The notes under the pieces are model-generated. The model searched no databases, had not been told where the DNA came from, and saw only the letters and a program-made list of their open reading frames with translations. From positions 1-13,418 of the forward strand of contig UQEO01000051.1 in the NCBI GenBank assembly GCA_900540095.1: a DNA stretch of 13,418 bases, read 5' to 3'. How positions within the stretch are numbered: the first letter of the stretch is position 1; every line of letters starts with the position of its first letter. This document shows, in pieces, positions 1-9,513 of the stretch. The DNA is from an uncultured Collinsella sp. GTDB taxonomy: Bacteria; Actinomycetota; Coriobacteriia; Coriobacteriales; Coriobacteriaceae. Position numbers and translations under genes: made by a program.

Positions 1-24
1 GATGAAAGACCACGCATTCGGGGG

Positions 25-762
25 GTGGCGGAAGAGGTCGCCGCTGCCGTAGGCGCCGTTGCCACCGCGGCAGACGTGCTTACCGAGAGCTTCGCCAACG
101 CAAAGGCCATGGCGGAGGCCTGTGGCTTGCCTATCCCCCGTGCAAAAAAGTGGATCATCGCGCTTGTGGCGCTGCCCCTCGCAATCGTATGCGGTGCCTA
201 TATCCCGCAGCTGGCGCAGGGAAACACCGAGATGCAGGAGAACGCCGCGGCCGCGGCCGAGCAGATCGCCATCGCCCGCAAGACGTTAGAGCCCGCATGC
301 GAGTACGTGTCTGCCGATGACCCTTACGAGCGATATCAAGATTACGGCTATCACGTCCGCGGCTACTTGCACGACAGCGACTCCGATACCCAGAAGACCT
401 ATACGTACCTGGATTTCGACAACAAGGGAACGCTCAAGGAAGTGAGTTACATAGCAGAAATCGACCCCGATGCGAGCCTTGAGGACAACCTCACCCGCAT
501 CGAGCTCGACTTTGACGAGCTTTCCTCTGTCGTCCAAACCACAGACGTCAAGACCGTGAGTCCCGAGCTCCTAGCACCGCAAAAGCTCCCCGAAGAGTTT
601 AGGCAGGCTTTTTTGAACGGTTCGCCCTACGAGAGAATCTCCATCAGGACGAGCGACGACCCCATCAGAGCGTATTGCTCGTTTGACACGGATCCCGAGG
701 ACGAGTTTGACGAGTACACCCATCCAAGCATCCGTATCACATTGATGGGCAAAACGAGCTAG
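25..762 (+). CDS. Hypothetical membrane-anchored protein, possibly 5'-partial
   Basis: I do not recognise this family. From the GTG at 25 the product is 245 residues. It has an Ala-rich N-terminal stretch (about residues 1-38), one strong membrane segment (about 42-62, WIIALVALPLAIVCGAYI), a short Ala/Glu-rich helix, and then an acidic, mixed alpha/beta domain rich in Asp, Glu and Tyr (about 90-245). The hydrophobic segment is too far from the N-terminus for a normal signal peptide, so a single-pass membrane protein with an exposed C-terminal domain is likely. The frame is open to base 1, so the true start may lie outside the window. An ATG at 2 would also join this frame if the run of six G at 20-25 had one more G. 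The gene converges on the ABC transporter gene, with the palindrome at 790-822 between them. The reading frame is well supported; the function is unknown. Confidence 0.7.
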   Translation: MAEEVAAAVGAVATAADVLTESFANAKAMAEACGLPIPRAKKWIIALVALPLAIVCGAYIPQLAQGNTEMQENAAAAAEQIAIARKTLEPACEYVSADDPYERYQDYGYHVRGYLHDSDSDTQKTYTYLDFDNKGTLKEVSYIAEIDPDASLEDNLTRIELDFDELSSVVQTTDVKTVSPELLAPQKLPEEFRQAFLNGSPYERISIRTSDDPIRAYCSFDTDPEDEFDEYTHPSIRITLMGKTS

Positions 763-789
763 GCGCAGGAGAGGGGCCGTCCCTTCCCC

Positions 790-820
790 AATGTGGCAAG
801 GGGACTGTCCCTTTGCCACA

Positions 821-822
<2 letters not shown>
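790..822. repeat. 33-base near-perfect palindrome between convergent genes (REP-like; possible bidirectional terminator)
   Basis: The arms AATGTGGCAA and TTGCCACATT pair perfectly. They are followed inward by one G-T wobble and GGGAC/GTCCC around a single central T, so nearly the whole element can fold. A related partial motif (GGGGCCGTCCC, 773-783) lies just upstream. The palindrome sits between the stop of the plus-strand gene (762) and the stop of the minus-strand ABC gene; its last two bases are part of that TAA. Its position suggests transcription termination or transcript 3'-end protection for both genes, but there is no clear T-run after either arm. The GGGAC-GTCCC core resembles palindromes dispersed through some genomes as REP-type repeats. 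Dispersion cannot be shown from one copy. Confidence 0.75.
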
Positions 823-4075
<3,253 letters not shown>

Positions 4076-4220
4076 GGACGGCAACCTCTCCTGCGCAGGC
4101 ACCCTGCCCGCTCTCCCCCGCCGTTCGTATTCGACGCGTTTGTCCTACTCTATCCCCATTTTTCACCGACACCAGTGAGGAATGTAGGGAACCGCATCAA
4201 AAAACGAACGGGACGGCGCC

Positions 4221-4249
4221 TAAAAGAAGAGGCCCCGAGCGGGACCTCT
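4221..4249 (-). terminator. Rho-independent terminator downstream of the TlpA-like gene
   Basis: Read on the minus strand, AGAGG-T-CCC, loop GCTC, GGG-G-CCTCT forms a stem of eight pairs with one internal mismatch. It is followed at once by the T-rich run TCTTTTA. It lies about 80 bases past the stop of the TlpA-like gene (4329) and about 150 bases before the ABC start, so it probably ends the three-gene redox operon and separates it from the ABC gene. The rest of the gap (4076-4220) shows no convincing promoter; a weak TAGAGT-like -10 is the best I can see there. Confidence 0.75.
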
Positions 4250-4328
4250 ATATGGTGGAGATTATCTTGAAAGGCAGCGGACTACTCCGCACAGCGGCGC
4301 ACGATCCTCGCCATGCTTTACGCGTTTT

Positions 4329-5300
4329 TTACTGCTCGCTATTCGCAATCGCCTGGTCGATAAGCTTGTCGAGTGCTGCGCGCTGCTCGGCGGAGCTGAT
4401 GGCTCCCACGATTGGATCCCCTACGATGTTGCCGTTCTGATCGATGACATACGTTGTCGGGAACGAGAACAAATTTGACGTAAACTTACCGGCCTCGCTA
4501 TCCGACTTGAACCAGATGTTCTTATATGTCACGCCCTTCTTACTCAGCACGTCCTTGGCATCTGCAATCTCGCCTTTGTTGCCATCGAGCGTAAAGGAAT
4601 TGACGCCCACGACCTGGCCGCCCTTCTTGGCAAGCTCCTTATTCAGTTTCTCAAGATCGCCCAGCTCGCCCACGCACGGCTTGCAAGTGGTGAACCAGAA
4701 GTTCATGACGGTGACCTTGTTCTTAGAGAACAGCTCGTCGCTGTTCACGTCGTTGCCATCCAGGTCCTTGCCCGTAAAGCTGGGGAACTTCGTCGCCTCG
4801 TTCGAAGCATTGGCACCAGCCGTCATGCCAGCGGTCGAAGCGTCGACGCTCTCGCCTGCACTCGGCGTGCTTCCACAGCCGGGGAACTCCTTCTCCAGGC
4901 TCTCGAGCTTGTCCTCGATCTCCTTGATCTGCTGTGCACCGGCCTTGAGCGTCTTGAGCTCATCCGCCGTGAACTCATCCTTGGCGCCGTCGATGGTCTT
5001 GAGCAGGAAATCGCCGTAATTGCTGCCGTCCTCAATCATTGCCGAGTCTTTATTTGCCGCATTGAATACCTTTTCCCACAGCGCGTTATCACTCGAAAAG
5101 ATCTCGTTCTCCTTCTGCATGAGCTTCGCATACAGCTCGGCGGCCTCGTCGGCATTGGCCGGCTTCTGCGCAGTGAGTTCTGCGATCTTAGGATCGGAGC
5201 TCGCAGATTCGCTCGCATTGCCGCCAGGTGCCGAGCACGCCACAAGACACAAGGCCAGCACCGGCACCATAAACAGGGCCGCAATCTTAGAAAGCTTCAT
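4329..5300 (-). CDS. TlpA/ResA-like thioredoxin-fold lipoprotein with extra helical N-terminal domain
   Basis: The 323-residue product starts with a lipoprotein signal peptide: MKLSK, a hydrophobic core, and lipobox LVAC with the lipidated Cys at 22. A Ser-rich linker leads to an acidic helical region (about 36-140, with heptad-like Leu and Ile at 113-138), a second low-complexity linker (142-170), and a TlpA/ResA-type thioredoxin domain (172-323). The active site is WFTTCKPC (Cys206, Cys209) and the expected cis-proline is Pro281 in FPTTYVID. Such proteins reduce or exchange disulfides in exported proteins at the outer face of the membrane. It is longer than usual TlpA proteins (often about 180-200 residues) because of the helical insert, and it has a lone Cys142 in the linker. 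GGAGG lies 7 bases before the ATG. It is the last gene of the operon, 35 bases after the 4Fe-4S gene, its likely electron source. Confidence 0.93.
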   Translation of the reverse strand: MKLSKIAALFMVPVLALCLVACSAPGGNASESASSDPKIAELTAQKPANADEAAELYAKLMQKENEIFSSDNALWEKVFNAANKDSAMIEDGSNYGDFLLKTIDGAKDEFTADELKTLKAGAQQIKEIEDKLESLEKEFPGCGSTPSAGESVDASTAGMTAGANASNEATKFPSFTGKDLDGNDVNSDELFSKNKVTVMNFWFTTCKPCVGELGDLEKLNKELAKKGGQVVGVNSFTLDGNKGEIADAKDVLSKKGVTYKNIWFKSDSEAGKFTSNLFSFPTTYVIDQNGNIVGDPIVGAISSAEQRAALDKLIDQAIANSEQ

Positions 5301-5335
5301 AGTCGTTCCTCCGTTTTGTCGAAGCTTGTTTACTT

Positions 5336-6232
5336 TTATTCGGCGGTCAAGGGGAGCTTTTCCGCCGACACATCCAGGCCATAGCGATAGCTAATGGCAT
5401 CGACGGGACAGGCCCCGATGCACTTTCCGCACCGGATGCATTCGGCATGATTGGGTGCGCGGACCACATCAACGTCCATCTGACAAACCTTTGAGCACTT
5501 GCCGCACGAGACACATTTGCATGCGTCAACCCGAATCCCCAGTAGGGACACCCTATTCATAAGCGCATAGAATGCGCCGAGCGGGCAAATCCATTTGCAG
5601 AAGGGGCGATAGAACAAAACGCTCAGCACTACCACGGCAATGAGAACGGCAAGTTTCCAGGTAAAGAGCTGCCCCAGCGCAGATCGAATGCCGGCGTTGG
5701 CAATGGCCAGCGGAATGGCGCCCTCGAGCACACCCTGTGGACAGATGTACTTGCAAAAGAACGGGTCGCCCATCCCCAGATCGTTGACCACCAGCACAGG
5801 CAGCAATACCACGGCAAACAGCAGCACGACGTACTTGATGTACGTGAGCGGCTTAAGCTTTTTCGTGGAGAACTTTTTGCCGGGAATCTTGTGAAGCAGC
5901 TCTTGTAGCCAGCCAAACGGGCACAGAAAGCCGCATACAAAGCGTCCCAGCAGCACGCCGAGCAAAATGAGCGTACCGGTGACGTAGTAAGAAAAGTTGA
6001 ACTTGGATGAACCTACCACCGACTGGAACGACCCGATGGGACACGCACCCGATGCCGCGGGGCACGAATAGCAATTAAGTCCAGGTACGCAGACTGTTTT
6101 TCCCGCGCCCTGATAGATACCGCCTTTGGCAAAGTTCGGCAGGTGAATGTTGGTGACGAGCGTCGCCGCCGCCTGAATGAATCCGCGAAATCGAGCCAAA
6201 ACATGCGACGCAGTGTTTTCTCTTTTATCCAA
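5336..6232 (-). CDS. NapH/YccM-like membrane 4Fe-4S electron-transfer protein
   Basis: This 298-residue protein looks like a membrane iron-sulfur protein that passes electrons across the membrane. In order: a Cys-rich segment (CVPGLNCYSCPAASGACPIG, Cys48, 54, 57, 64); a membrane segment (about 81-104) ending in CGFLCPFGW (Cys100, 104); a membrane segment about 131-150; CKYICPQG (Cys160, 164); a membrane segment about 192-210; CKWICPLG (Cys212, 216); and two classical 4Fe-4S motifs (Cys240-243-246-250 and 265-268-271-275). The CxxxCP motifs are typical of the NapH/NosR/CcoG group. The start is chosen as TTG at 6232, with GGAG 10 bases upstream; its first codons overlap the microprotein stop by 8 bases. 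An ATG at 6319 would force a Cys- and Trp-rich extension that is just the microprotein read out of frame. The neighbours suggest the TlpA-like lipoprotein as electron acceptor; the donor is unknown. Confidence 0.92.
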   Translation of the reverse strand: MDKRENTASHVLARFRGFIQAAATLVTNIHLPNFAKGGIYQGAGKTVCVPGLNCYSCPAASGACPIGSFQSVVGSSKFNFSYYVTGTLILLGVLLGRFVCGFLCPFGWLQELLHKIPGKKFSTKKLKPLTYIKYVVLLFAVVLLPVLVVNDLGMGDPFFCKYICPQGVLEGAIPLAIANAGIRSALGQLFTWKLAVLIAVVVLSVLFYRPFCKWICPLGAFYALMNRVSLLGIRVDACKCVSCGKCSKVCQMDVDVVRAPNHAECIRCGKCIGACPVDAISYRYGLDVSAEKLPLTAE

Positions 6233-6371
6233 TTCCGATACACTCCAAGCACAGCCTAATCGCTTTGGCCAGCACGGCATCCGCCTCGCCACGCATAACA
6301 CCAAAGCACACCATGGCAATTCCGACGATCAACAAAGCGACCTGTACCATGGGTTTTACCGCTTTGAACAA
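6225..6371 (-). CDS. CXXC microprotein, CD1871A-like, 48 residues
   Basis: A small gene read from a TTG start. The product begins MFKAVKPMVQ, has one membrane segment (about 9-26, VQVALLIVGIAMVCFGVM), a short charged linker, and ends AKAIRLCLECIGIG, with the CXXC pair at Cys41 and Cys44 four residues from the C-terminus. I recognise this ending, CLECIGIG after a single membrane helix, as that of the small CD1871A-type CXXC proteins encoded beside TlpA and 4Fe-4S genes in gut anaerobes. The TTG is chosen because AAGGAG (6380-6385) lies 8 bases upstream. The in-frame GTG at 6380 would overlap that site. The stop codon overlaps the 4Fe-4S gene start by 8 bases, indicating translational coupling. 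The CXXC could be a thiol relay or a metal ligand between the iron-sulfur protein and the lipoprotein. Membrane orientation is not clear from the charges. Confidence 0.85.
   Translation of the reverse strand: MFKAVKPMVQVALLIVGIAMVCFGVMRGEADAVLAKAIRLCLECIGIG
6243..6246 (-). promoter_or_regulatory. Internal ribosome binding site for the 4Fe-4S gene, inside the CLEC codons
   Basis: GGAG on the minus strand, 10 bases before the TTG at 6232. It is built from the Leu42-Glu43 codons of the microprotein's CLEC motif, so the conserved motif and the next gene's translation signal share the same bases. Confidence 0.5.
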
Positions 6372-6379
6372 CTCGACCA

Positions 6380-6385
6380 CTCCTT
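6380..6385 (-). promoter_or_regulatory. Ribosome binding site that fixes the TTG start of the CXXC microprotein
   Basis: AAGGAG on the minus strand, 8 bases before the TTG at 6371. It rules out the in-frame GTG at 6380-6378, whose first base is part of this site. Confidence 0.75.
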
Positions 6386-6403
6386 TCGTTACGCGACCAT
6401 TGG

Positions 6404-6431
6404 ACCATATCGACTATAAAATCCGTGTTAA
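6404..6431 (-). promoter_or_regulatory. Candidate sigma-70-type promoter of the redox operon
   Basis: On the minus strand TTAACA (6431-6426, five of six matches to the -35 consensus) is followed after 16 bases by TATGGT (6409-6404, four of six to the -10). A start near 6397 would leave a leader of about 26 bases before the first codon of the microprotein. This lies in the 90-base region shared with the divergent response regulator gene. For the plus strand the best -10 is TATAAA at 6415-6420, but it lacks a good -35. Both are read by eye. Confidence 0.4.
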
Positions 6432-6461
6432 GCGCGATTTGGAATGTGCAAGGAGACTGTT

Positions 6462-7136
6462 ATGCGTATTTTGATCGTCGAAGACGAGCGAGCGCTGTGC
6501 GATGCAATCGCGCGCAGCTTGCGAAACTTGGCGTACAGCGTCGACTGCTGTCACGATGGACGGGAGGCGCTCGACCTGCTGGGCATCGAAGTCTTTGACC
6601 TCGTGGTACTCGACCTCAATCTTCCCCATGTCGACGGCATGACCGTGCTCAGGGAACTTAGGAAAACCGATTGCGAGACCAAGGTACTGATTCTGTCCGC
6701 GCGTGGCGAAGTATCCGATAAAGTCGCCGGACTCGATGCCGGCGCCAACGATTACCTTACCAAGCCGTTTCATCTGGACGAACTTGCGGCAAGGATCCGC
6801 AGCCTTACCCTCAGGCGCTTCGCACAAAGCGACATAGTATTAACCTGCAGAAAGCTCAGCTTTGACACCAAGGCGCGCATCGCTTCCGTGGACAGTGAAG
6901 CTCTATCTCTTACACGCAAGGAAACGGGAATCTTGGAATACCTGATGCTTAATCAGGGGCGACCGGTAAGCCAAGAGGAGCTTATCGAGCACGTTTGGGA
7001 TAGCAGCGTGAACAGCTTTAGCAACGCAACCCGCGTTCATATCTCGTCGCTCCGAAAAAAGTTGCGCAGCGCTTTGGGATACGACCCGATTCGCAATCGG
7101 ATTGGAGAGGGCTACGTTATGGAGGACAGTGAATGA
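6462..7136 (+). CDS. OmpR/PhoB-family response regulator
   Basis: The 224-residue product has a receiver domain (1 to about 115) with the acidic pair Glu7-Asp8, phosphoacceptor Asp51 (VVLDLNLP), Ser79 (the usual switch Thr/Ser position) and Lys101 in LTKPF. A winged-helix DNA-binding domain follows (about 125-222), with LTRKETGILEYLMLNQG, the recognition region TRVHISSLRKKLR and the wing ending RIGEGYVM. The ATG at 6462 has AAGGAG 6 bases upstream; an in-frame ATG at 6444 lies upstream of that site and is rejected. The gene overlaps the kinase gene by 4 bases (ATGA), so the two form one operon. It is divergent from the redox operon and shares its promoter region, which makes that operon the likely target. 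This link is inferred from layout only. Confidence 0.95.
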   Translation: MRILIVEDERALCDAIARSLRNLAYSVDCCHDGREALDLLGIEVFDLVVLDLNLPHVDGMTVLRELRKTDCETKVLILSARGEVSDKVAGLDAGANDYLTKPFHLDELAARIRSLTLRRFAQSDIVLTCRKLSFDTKARIASVDSEALSLTRKETGILEYLMLNQGRPVSQEELIEHVWDSSVNSFSNATRVHISSLRKKLRSALGYDPIRNRIGEGYVMEDSE

Positions 7137-8284
7137 AAAGGCTTTCGCTGCAATGGCGCATAACGATTATGACGGCACTGCTCACGTGTGCGGCATGCGT
7201 GCTGACGAACTGCCTGGTCGGCTATACGGGCATGCGCTACATGGATGCCATCGGCAGTGACATCTCGGCCTTTACCGCAACCGGCGAAGATTCGCCCCAG
7301 GCGTTCGACCCAACGAAAGCGACCCTCGATAACGAGGTTACGATCGTCGTAAACGACGCACAGGAGTCTTTTGGCACGACAGCCTGGTGCATCACGGCTG
7401 GAATCACACTCCTTGGCGGCGTGCTGGCATACTTTGTGAGCGGCCGTGCACTCAAACCGCTACGGGCTTTTGCAGCCCAGGTTGAGCGTGTGCAGCCTGA
7501 CAACCTAAGCGAAATCAGACTCAATGAAGATGTGCCCACCGAGCTACAACGATGCAGCGCCTCTTTCAACGACATGATCGCCCGTCTTGGCGAAGGGTTC
7601 TCTGCACAGCGTCAGTTCACCGGCAACGCCGCACACGAGCTGCGCACCCCGCTCGCCCTTATGCAAGCACAGATTGAACTATTCATCTCCGAGCACCCCG
7701 GTTTGCAGCCCGAAACGGCCGAGCTGCTCGGCCTGCTACAAGAACAAACCGAGCGCATGTCTCGAATGGCCAAGGTATTGCTCGAGATGAGTGAGCTCCG
7801 CAGCGTTCCTTGCGAGGACGATGTGGAACTTGGCCCCTTGTCCGAAGAGGTCCTCACCGACCTTGCGCCACTTGCCGAAAATAAGGGCATAGCCCTCAAT
7901 TGTGCTGGAGACGCTTTAGTAATCGGGAGCGATACGCTCCTCTATCGGCTGGTGTTTAATCTGGTCGAAAATGCCATCCATTACAGCCGCTCCGGCTCGA
8001 CTGTCAACATCTCCATCAGCGACAGCGACAGCCACGTGCTCCTGCGAGTCGAGGACCAGGGCCCGGGAATACCCAAGCAGTACCGTGAGAGCATCTTCCA
8101 ACCGTTCTTTCGCCTAGATAAATCCCGCAGTAGGGCATACGGCGGCGCAGGGCTCGGACTAGCGCTTGTTTGGGAGATTGCAGCGCTTCACGGTGGCACG
8201 GCAGAGGTCGAAACAAGTTCCGAGAACGGGACCACCATGCTCGCAAGCCTTCCAAAACGATCCGCAGCGTTAACCGAACAGTAG
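7133..8284 (+). CDS. HAMP-domain sensor histidine kinase
   Basis: A complete 383-residue membrane kinase. TM1 (about 9-31) and TM2 (about 84-104) flank an outside loop of about 50 residues with no domain I recognise. HAMP follows (about 105-153), then HisKA with the H-box NAAHELRTPL (His168 is the phosphorylated residue). The HATPase domain has N-box NLVENAIHY (Asn276, Asn280), G1 VEDQGPGIP (Asp308) and G2 GGAGLGLAL (337-345). All catalytic motifs are intact. GGAGG lies 7 bases before the ATG, which overlaps the regulator's stop. The short outside loop suggests sensing at or within the membrane rather than binding of a large ligand. Two Cys in TM1 (19, 22), one at 27 and one in TM2 (86) could matter if the signal is thiol redox state, given the divergent thioredoxin-like operon; this is speculation. 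Confidence 0.95.
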   Translation: MKRLSLQWRITIMTALLTCAACVLTNCLVGYTGMRYMDAIGSDISAFTATGEDSPQAFDPTKATLDNEVTIVVNDAQESFGTTAWCITAGITLLGGVLAYFVSGRALKPLRAFAAQVERVQPDNLSEIRLNEDVPTELQRCSASFNDMIARLGEGFSAQRQFTGNAAHELRTPLALMQAQIELFISEHPGLQPETAELLGLLQEQTERMSRMAKVLLEMSELRSVPCEDDVELGPLSEEVLTDLAPLAENKGIALNCAGDALVIGSDTLLYRLVFNLVENAIHYSRSGSTVNISISDSDSHVLLRVEDQGPGIPKQYRESIFQPFFRLDKSRSRAYGGAGLGLALVWEIAALHGGTAEVETSSENGTTMLASLPKRSAALTEQ

Positions 8285-8351
8285 AACGAAAGGGGTCCCG
8301 AGCAACAGGAGTACAATTGCTGCATTGTTGCCAGCTGTTGGGAGATGGAAG

Positions 8352-9356
8352 ATGGACTGCGATGGCTACCCATGCGTTCCCATGCCGTTGATGTGCACCG
8401 CCTTTGTGCCGGGGCAGATTGACGCTGCGGTTGCAGGCATTTCCGACCCCGATTCGCGCGCCATTGCCACGGCAGAAGCGCTGTACTTTCGCGGACAGGC
8501 CACACTCGCCGCCGAGACAGCACGCCCCTATCTTGACGCCACCGATCCCGCACTGCGCTATTCCGCATGCCTTATCTGCGGATATGCCAGTCTGTCGCTC
8601 AACCGTATCGCCGACGCCCGCCGGTGCCTTGCTGGCATCCTCGATACGCCAACTGACGAGGAATCGCCCGCCGTCCACGCCACGCATATCCTGTTCGCCT
8701 CGGCCGCGAGTGTCCTGCTGCACTTGCCTTCCCCGTATTCTGCTGAAGAGTTTTATCCACTTGCGGCGCATCCGCCCGAAGGCCTGCGCCTATTCGCCAG
8801 CTACGTGATGGCGCACGCCTTGTACCTGCGCGGCGATTACGGCCGCAGCCTGGGCATGGCGGAAAACGCCCTGATTATGAAACAGGGAAGCTATCCCATC
8901 TCGGAGCTGTTCCTGCACCTGGCAGCTTCCATGGCATGCATGAGCCTCAAGGACATCGACGCCGCAAAAACGCACTTCGGAGCTGCTTGGAACGTTGCGC
9001 GCCCCGACGGCCTTGTCGAACTTATCGGCGAGCACCACGGCCTTTTGCAGGGGCTTATCGAGGCGTGTCTAAAAACGCAATACCCTGACGACTTCGCTCG
9101 CATCATCGAGATTACGTATCGATTCAGCTACGGCTGGCGGCGCATCCACAACCCCGATTCGGGTGAGGACGTGGCCGACGATTTAACGACCACGGAGTTC
9201 ACCATGGCCATGCTCGCCTGCCGCGGTTGGACCAACGCCGAAATCGCACGCCACATGGGAGTATCGCCGGGCACCGTTAAAAACCGCCTATCAGGAGTGT
9301 ATGCCAAGCTTGGTATCGGAACTCGCGCCGAGCTGATTGCCCACATGTTGCGCTAG
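8352..9356 (+). CDS. LuxR-family HTH regulator with helical, TPR-like N-terminal domain
   Basis: The 334-residue product ends in a LuxR/GerE-type DNA-binding domain (about 276-334): LTTTEFTMAMLACRGWTNAEIARHMGVSPGTVKNRL by short segments, followed by GVYAKLGIGTRAEL. The recognition helix is around SPGTVKNRLSGVYAKL. The first 270 residues are helical and Ala/Leu-rich with TPR-like helix pairs (for example about 30-105 and 140-220). They show no receiver domain, no ATPase P-loop and no membrane segment. This resembles the sensor-effector part of MalT-like regulators without the ATPase. The ATG at 8352 has GGGAG 7 bases upstream; a TTG at 8325 is in frame but poorly placed. It lies 67 bases after the kinase gene with no clear terminator between, so it may be partly co-transcribed. 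It is 157 bases upstream of the giant exported protein, its probable target. Confidence 0.9.
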   Translation: MDCDGYPCVPMPLMCTAFVPGQIDAAVAGISDPDSRAIATAEALYFRGQATLAAETARPYLDATDPALRYSACLICGYASLSLNRIADARRCLAGILDTPTDEESPAVHATHILFASAASVLLHLPSPYSAEEFYPLAAHPPEGLRLFASYVMAHALYLRGDYGRSLGMAENALIMKQGSYPISELFLHLAASMACMSLKDIDAAKTHFGAAWNVARPDGLVELIGEHHGLLQGLIEACLKTQYPDDFARIIEITYRFSYGWRRIHNPDSGEDVADDLTTTEFTMAMLACRGWTNAEIARHMGVSPGTVKNRLSGVYAKLGIGTRAELIAHMLR

Positions 9357-9377
9357 CGGCCAGACTGCCCGGCGTAT

Positions 9378-9407
9378 CGAAAGCGCTCCGGGGGCCTGAC
9401 GCTTTCG
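9378..9407. repeat. Inverted repeat between the LuxR-type gene and the exported giant protein
   Basis: CGAAAGCG (9378-9385) and CGCTTTCG (9400-9407) are perfect 8-base arms around a 14-base GC-rich spacer. It begins 22 bases after the LuxR-type stop and lies 106 bases before the next start. No T-run follows, so it is not a standard terminator. It could be a weak transcript 3' hairpin or an operator for the neighbouring regulator. I saw no good promoter in the rest of this 157-base gap. Confidence 0.4.
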
Positions 9408-9513
9408 CGCACTCAAATTGGACGTTTTGACCCTTGAACGGCACTACCGCCACGGGGCGACTTCTCGCAAAATTGGATTATTTCCTCCGATGTTTGCGGG
9501 ATGGGAGCCAAAG

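Noticed and set aside
4076..4102. A GTG start at 4102 for the ABC transporter
   Set aside because: The strong AGGAGAGG lies between it and the ATG at 4075. ABC proteins of this kind begin with the MLELKGI-type strand.
6233..6319. An ATG start at 6319 for the 4Fe-4S protein
   Set aside because: The extra 29 residues are the microprotein gene read in another frame, and family members begin near the TTG at 6232.
6400..6420. TTGGAC (6400-6405) with TATAAA (6415-6420) as a promoter for the two-component genes
   Set aside because: The spacing is only 9 bases, far too short for a sigma-70 promoter.
9418..9513. A TTG start at 9418 for the exported protein
   Set aside because: It would put 32 residues before the RR signal peptide. 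The ATG at 9514 has a good GGGAG 6 bases upstream.
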